Below are positions 61,545 to 64,000 of a stretch of DNA of 64,000 nucleotides, piece by piece. A program made the position numbers and the translations under genes. This DNA comes from Marifrigoribacter sp965178585 (GTDB taxonomy: Bacteria > Bacteroidota > Bacteroidia > Flavobacteriales > Flavobacteriaceae). The notes beneath the pieces were generated by a model. It was not told where the DNA came from. It worked only from the letters and a program-made list of their open reading frames with translations, and did no database searches. The stretch spans positions 248,001 through 312,000 of the forward strand of contig OZ238267.1 in NCBI GenBank assembly GCA_965178585.1. The letters are read 5' to 3'. Positions within the stretch are counted from its first letter, which is position 1. Each line of letters begins with the position of its first letter.

Positions 61545-62968
61545 ACCTGACTAACTCGTAAAGTATTTACCATTCCTTTTTCTACAATAGGCATTGCAGC
61601 TAAGTTAATTAAAAACTCTCCGTGCTTTACAAATCCTTTGTTAAAAGCTATTTGATTGACATCATCAACGGTTTCATCGGTACTTACATAACGATTGTAA
61701 TAAAATGAGTTGACTCCCCAAAGTAAACTTAGTCTAGACAAAATACGCTTGTTAGAAGTGAAAACTAAAATGTGTGCCGCTGGTCGCCATGCTGAAATTT
61801 GAAAAGCAGTATACCCACTATTGGTTAAGGTACAAATTGCTTTTGCTTCAATTTCATTTGCCATTATTGATGCGTGATAGCAAATGGATTTTGTAATATA
61901 TCGATCTGTGCGTATCGTTGGTGGTTCTTCAGGAACTGAAATTAAAGACGAACCTTCTACTTTCTTTAAAATAGTAGCCATTTTTTTAATTACTTCAACC
62001 GGATATTTGCCTACAGACGTTTCTCCAGATAACATTACAGCATCCGCTCCATCCATTACAGAATTTGCGACATCGTTTACTTCAGCTCTGGTTGGAGTTA
62101 AAGAATCGATCATTGTCTCCATCATTTGGGTAGCAATGATTACTGGAATTCTTGCTTTCTTAGCAATTAGTACTAATCTTTTCTGAATTAAAGGAACTTC
62201 TTCAGCTGGTACCTCTACACCTAAATCACCTCTTGCCACCATGATTCCATCACAATAGGCTACAATTTTTTTAATATTTGCAACTCCTTCAGGTTTTTCA
62301 ATTTTAGCAATAATAGGTACTTTATATTCACTATTATTTTCAATTAATTTTTGAAGTTTTTTTAAATCTTTTGCAGATCTCACAAAAGACAAAGCAATCC
62401 AATCTACACCTTGTTCTAAAGCAAAAAGAGCATCTTTTTTATCCTTTTTAGTTAGAGCTGGTAATGATAATTTAGTGTTAGGTAGGTTGACTCCTTTTTT
62501 TGAATTGAATAATCCACCTTGAATCACCTTTGTTTTTACTTCATCAACACCATTGGTATTTATAACTTCAAACATCAGTTTTCCATCGTCCACCAATATT
62601 CGTTCTCCTTTTTTTACATCGTTAGGGAAATCATCGTAGTTCATATAAACTCGTTCATGATTTCCAACAAATTCTTCTCCAGTACAAAAACTAATTTCGT
62701 CTCCAGGATTAATCTCTACGCCTTTTTCCATTACCCCAACACGTAACTTTGGACCTTGTAAATCTGCTAATATGGCAATATTAACACCTAATTCTTCGCT
62801 GAGTTCTCGAATTTGGCTAACGTTATCTTTTACGATTTGATAATCTGCATGTGAAAAATTAAGTCTAAAAACATTTACCCCTTCTAAGATCATGTTCTTC
62901 ATAATTTCTTTACTGCTAATAGCGGGTCCTAAAGTGGCGACTATTTTGGTTCTTTTTTGATCAGGCAT
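61541..62968 (-). CDS. pyk: Pyruvate kinase
   Basis: A 475-residue glycolytic enzyme making pyruvate and ATP from phosphoenolpyruvate. Motifs: KRTKIVATLGPA, NVFRLNFSHADY, ILADLQGPKLRVG, the active-site segment PIIAKIEKPEGVANI, MVARGDLGVEVP, ATQMMETMIDSLTPTRAEV and GADAVMLSGETSVGKYP. It shares one base with the upstream gene stop. Confidence 0.96.
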   Translation of the reverse strand: MPDQKRTKIVATLGPAISSKEIMKNMILEGVNVFRLNFSHADYQIVKDNVSQIRELSEELGVNIAILADLQGPKLRVGVMEKGVEINPGDEISFCTGEEFVGNHERVYMNYDDFPNDVKKGERILVDDGKLMFEVINTNGVDEVKTKVIQGGLFNSKKGVNLPNTKLSLPALTKKDKKDALFALEQGVDWIALSFVRSAKDLKKLQKLIENNSEYKVPIIAKIEKPEGVANIKKIVAYCDGIMVARGDLGVEVPAEEVPLIQKRLVLIAKKARIPVIIATQMMETMIDSLTPTRAEVNDVANSVMDGADAVMLSGETSVGKYPVEVIKKMATILKKVEGSSLISVPEEPPTIRTDRYITKSICYHASIMANEIEAKAICTLTNSGYTAFQISAWRPAAHILVFTSNKRILSRLSLLWGVNSFYYNRYVSTDETVDDVNQIAFNKGFVKHGEFLINLAAMPIVEKGMVNTLRVSQV

Positions 62969-63459
62969 TAGTTAAATATTAAATTATTTTTAGATTTTAT
63001 TTTATCACTATCAATTAGGTAAGCTGAAATAACTTGTTCTATTTCATTTATTGCAGAAATTAAATTTCTGGTGGGTACTTTTTCATAATCTGAATGAATC
63101 TTAAGAAAATAATCTACATTTTTAAACTCTTTTAGTAAAAAAGTAGTGATTGTTTTTTCTGAAGAAATATCACTAAATAAACCTCCAGAACTATGAACTT
63201 TTGCCATTAATGATTTGTTTTTATTGGCAACTAAATTATAAAGAAAATAATTTAATTCATCTTCATATTCAAATATAGGGAAAGAGACATCTAACCCTTG
63301 ACTTGAAAAATCAACATCTAAATTTTTTCTAGACAATCTTAATGACACTTGCTTGTTTAGCATATATGCCATTTTATAGGGCTCTTCACTGCAATGAATC
63401 GCTAAAAGTGAAAACTCATCCTGAAAATCGTCATCTAAAATTAGTTTATGATTAACCAT
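62968..63459 (-). CDS. IPExxxVDY-family protein
   Basis: A 163-residue small cytoplasmic protein typical of flavobacteria, encoded between rnc and pyk. The naming motif appears as LKEFKNVDYFLKI, so the Ile-Pro is replaced by Leu-Lys while Glu and VDY are kept. LDDDFQDEFSLLAIHCSEEPY is the conserved N-terminal block. Function unknown. It overlaps pyk by one base. Confidence 0.78.
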   Translation of the reverse strand: MVNHKLILDDDFQDEFSLLAIHCSEEPYKMAYMLNKQVSLRLSRKNLDVDFSSQGLDVSFPIFEYEDELNYFLYNLVANKNKSLMAKVHSSGGLFSDISSEKTITTFLLKEFKNVDYFLKIHSDYEKVPTRNLISAINEIEQVISAYLIDSDKIKSKNNLIFN

Positions 63460-63553
63460 CTATTCTCTTTAAAGATTGTCAAAGTTCGAGAAAATAGTTG
63501 GAAGACCAACATTTCTAGTATAAACTATTTGTTAAATTAAAAAGTAGAAATTG

Positions 63554-64000
63554 TTATAGCATTTGGCTATCAATTCTTTTTTTTAATTTATAATAAGCTC
63601 TTTTAGCTGCAATTTCTTCAGCTTTTTTCTTGGAAGTTGCTCTAGCTTTAGAAACGGTTTCTTCTTCCAGTTTAAGTTTTACTGCAAAATGTTTTAAGGC
63701 GTCATTGCCAGTGTCTTCATAAACATTGAATTTAAAATTCTTTTTGTTTTTCTGACACCACTCAATAAATAAACTTTTATAACTAATAATTTTACCTTCT
63801 AATTTTTGAATATCAACGTAAGGCTTAATAACTCTTTTATTAATAAATTTTTCAGCATAAGCATACCCCTTGTCTAAATAAATAGCTCCAACTAATGCTT
63901 CAAAAATATTTCCGTGGAGATTCTCTCCAAATTGATTGGTTGGGATGGCTGTTCTAACTAAACTTATTAAATTTAAGTCTTTACCTAGTTCATTTAAATG
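63554..64000 (-). CDS. rnc: Ribonuclease III, C-terminal part (gene continues past the window)
   Basis: The last 148 codons of a gene whose start lies beyond base 64000. The end of the nuclease domain is visible in HGNIFEALVGAIYLDKGY, with the metal-binding Glu of the second acidic motif. A double-stranded RNA-binding domain follows: YKSLFIEWCQKNKKNFKFNV to SKARATSKKKAEEIAAKRAY. It ends at TAA 63554-63556. RNase III processes ribosomal RNA and other duplex RNA. Confidence 0.93.
   Translation of the reverse strand, partial: HLNELGKDLNLISLVRTAIPTNQFGENLHGNIFEALVGAIYLDKGYAYAEKFINKRVIKPYVDIQKLEGKIISYKSLFIEWCQKNKKNFKFNVYEDTGNDALKHFAVKLKLEEETVSKARATSKKKAEEIAAKRAYYKLKKRIDSQML

Overview
This is an AT-rich stretch of a Bacteroidota chromosome, most likely a marine member of the Flavobacteriaceae. 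The evidence is gene content: a type IX secretion sorting tail, zeaxanthin-type carotenoid genes with a CrtYcd-type lycopene cyclase, the flavobacterial orders asd-mscL-alr-tdk-hyp-rsmI and pyk-IPExxxVDY-rnc, and many promoters of the Bacteroidota type (-7 box TAnnTTTG). Recognisable Shine-Dalgarno sites are scarce, as expected for this phylum. No tRNA, rRNA, insertion sequence, integrase or CRISPR array was seen.

Layout. 1-2981: the end of a type I exporter operon (ABC ATPase remnant, HlyD-like adaptor, TolC-like outer membrane protein). 3131-10734: a pigment region led by a MerR regulator with a cobalamin-binding half (CarH/LitR type). It continues with a secreted DUF4397 repeat protein, crtI-crtB, a Bor-like lipoprotein, crtZ, lycopene cyclase, an SRPBCC protein and a frameshifted small gene. 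10881-12806: a tiny sorted membrane protein, riboflavin synthase and pdxA. 12854-33488: a hydrogenase island of about 20.6 kb. 33673-37552: DUF177-rpmF-fabH-accB-accC. 37628-64000: housekeeping genes (mtgA, a GreA-like protein, a prolyl oligopeptidase, DoxX, asd, a damaged mscL, alr, tdk, rsmI, OsmC, recJ, an exonuclease, ogt, DinB, two PPK2 kinases, a large BNR-repeat protein, a histidine kinase, enoyl-CoA hydratase, an HD protein, plsC, bacilliredoxin, a TerB/DnaJ protein, a sterol-desaturase-like protein, pyk, and the end of rnc).

The hydrogenase island is the most distinctive part. It encodes two different [NiFe] enzymes. One is a soluble NAD(P)-linked enzyme (HoxF, a HoxU-HoxY fusion, HoxH, and its own protease). 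The other is a membrane-bound uptake enzyme with a Tat signal and the six-cysteine signature of oxygen-tolerant group 1d small subunits, plus its cytochrome b and protease. They share one set of assembly factors (HypA, B, C, D, E, F) and HypX, which makes the CO ligand in air. A nickel permease opens the island. An 84-residue protein of unknown function sits between hypF and hypD, and a TPR protein plus aat interrupt the hyp genes. Together these genes suggest aerobic hydrogen oxidation feeding the quinone pool and, through the Hox enzyme, NAD(P)H. The island appears to lie inside a gene order (ribE/pdxA, then DUF177-rpmF-fabH-accBC) that I remember as contiguous in many relatives, so it was probably acquired or moved there as a block.

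Two small genes (10538-10734 and mscL at 42612-43018) carry single-base frameshifts, one of each in a homopolymer run. Sequencing error and real gene decay cannot be separated from the sequence alone.
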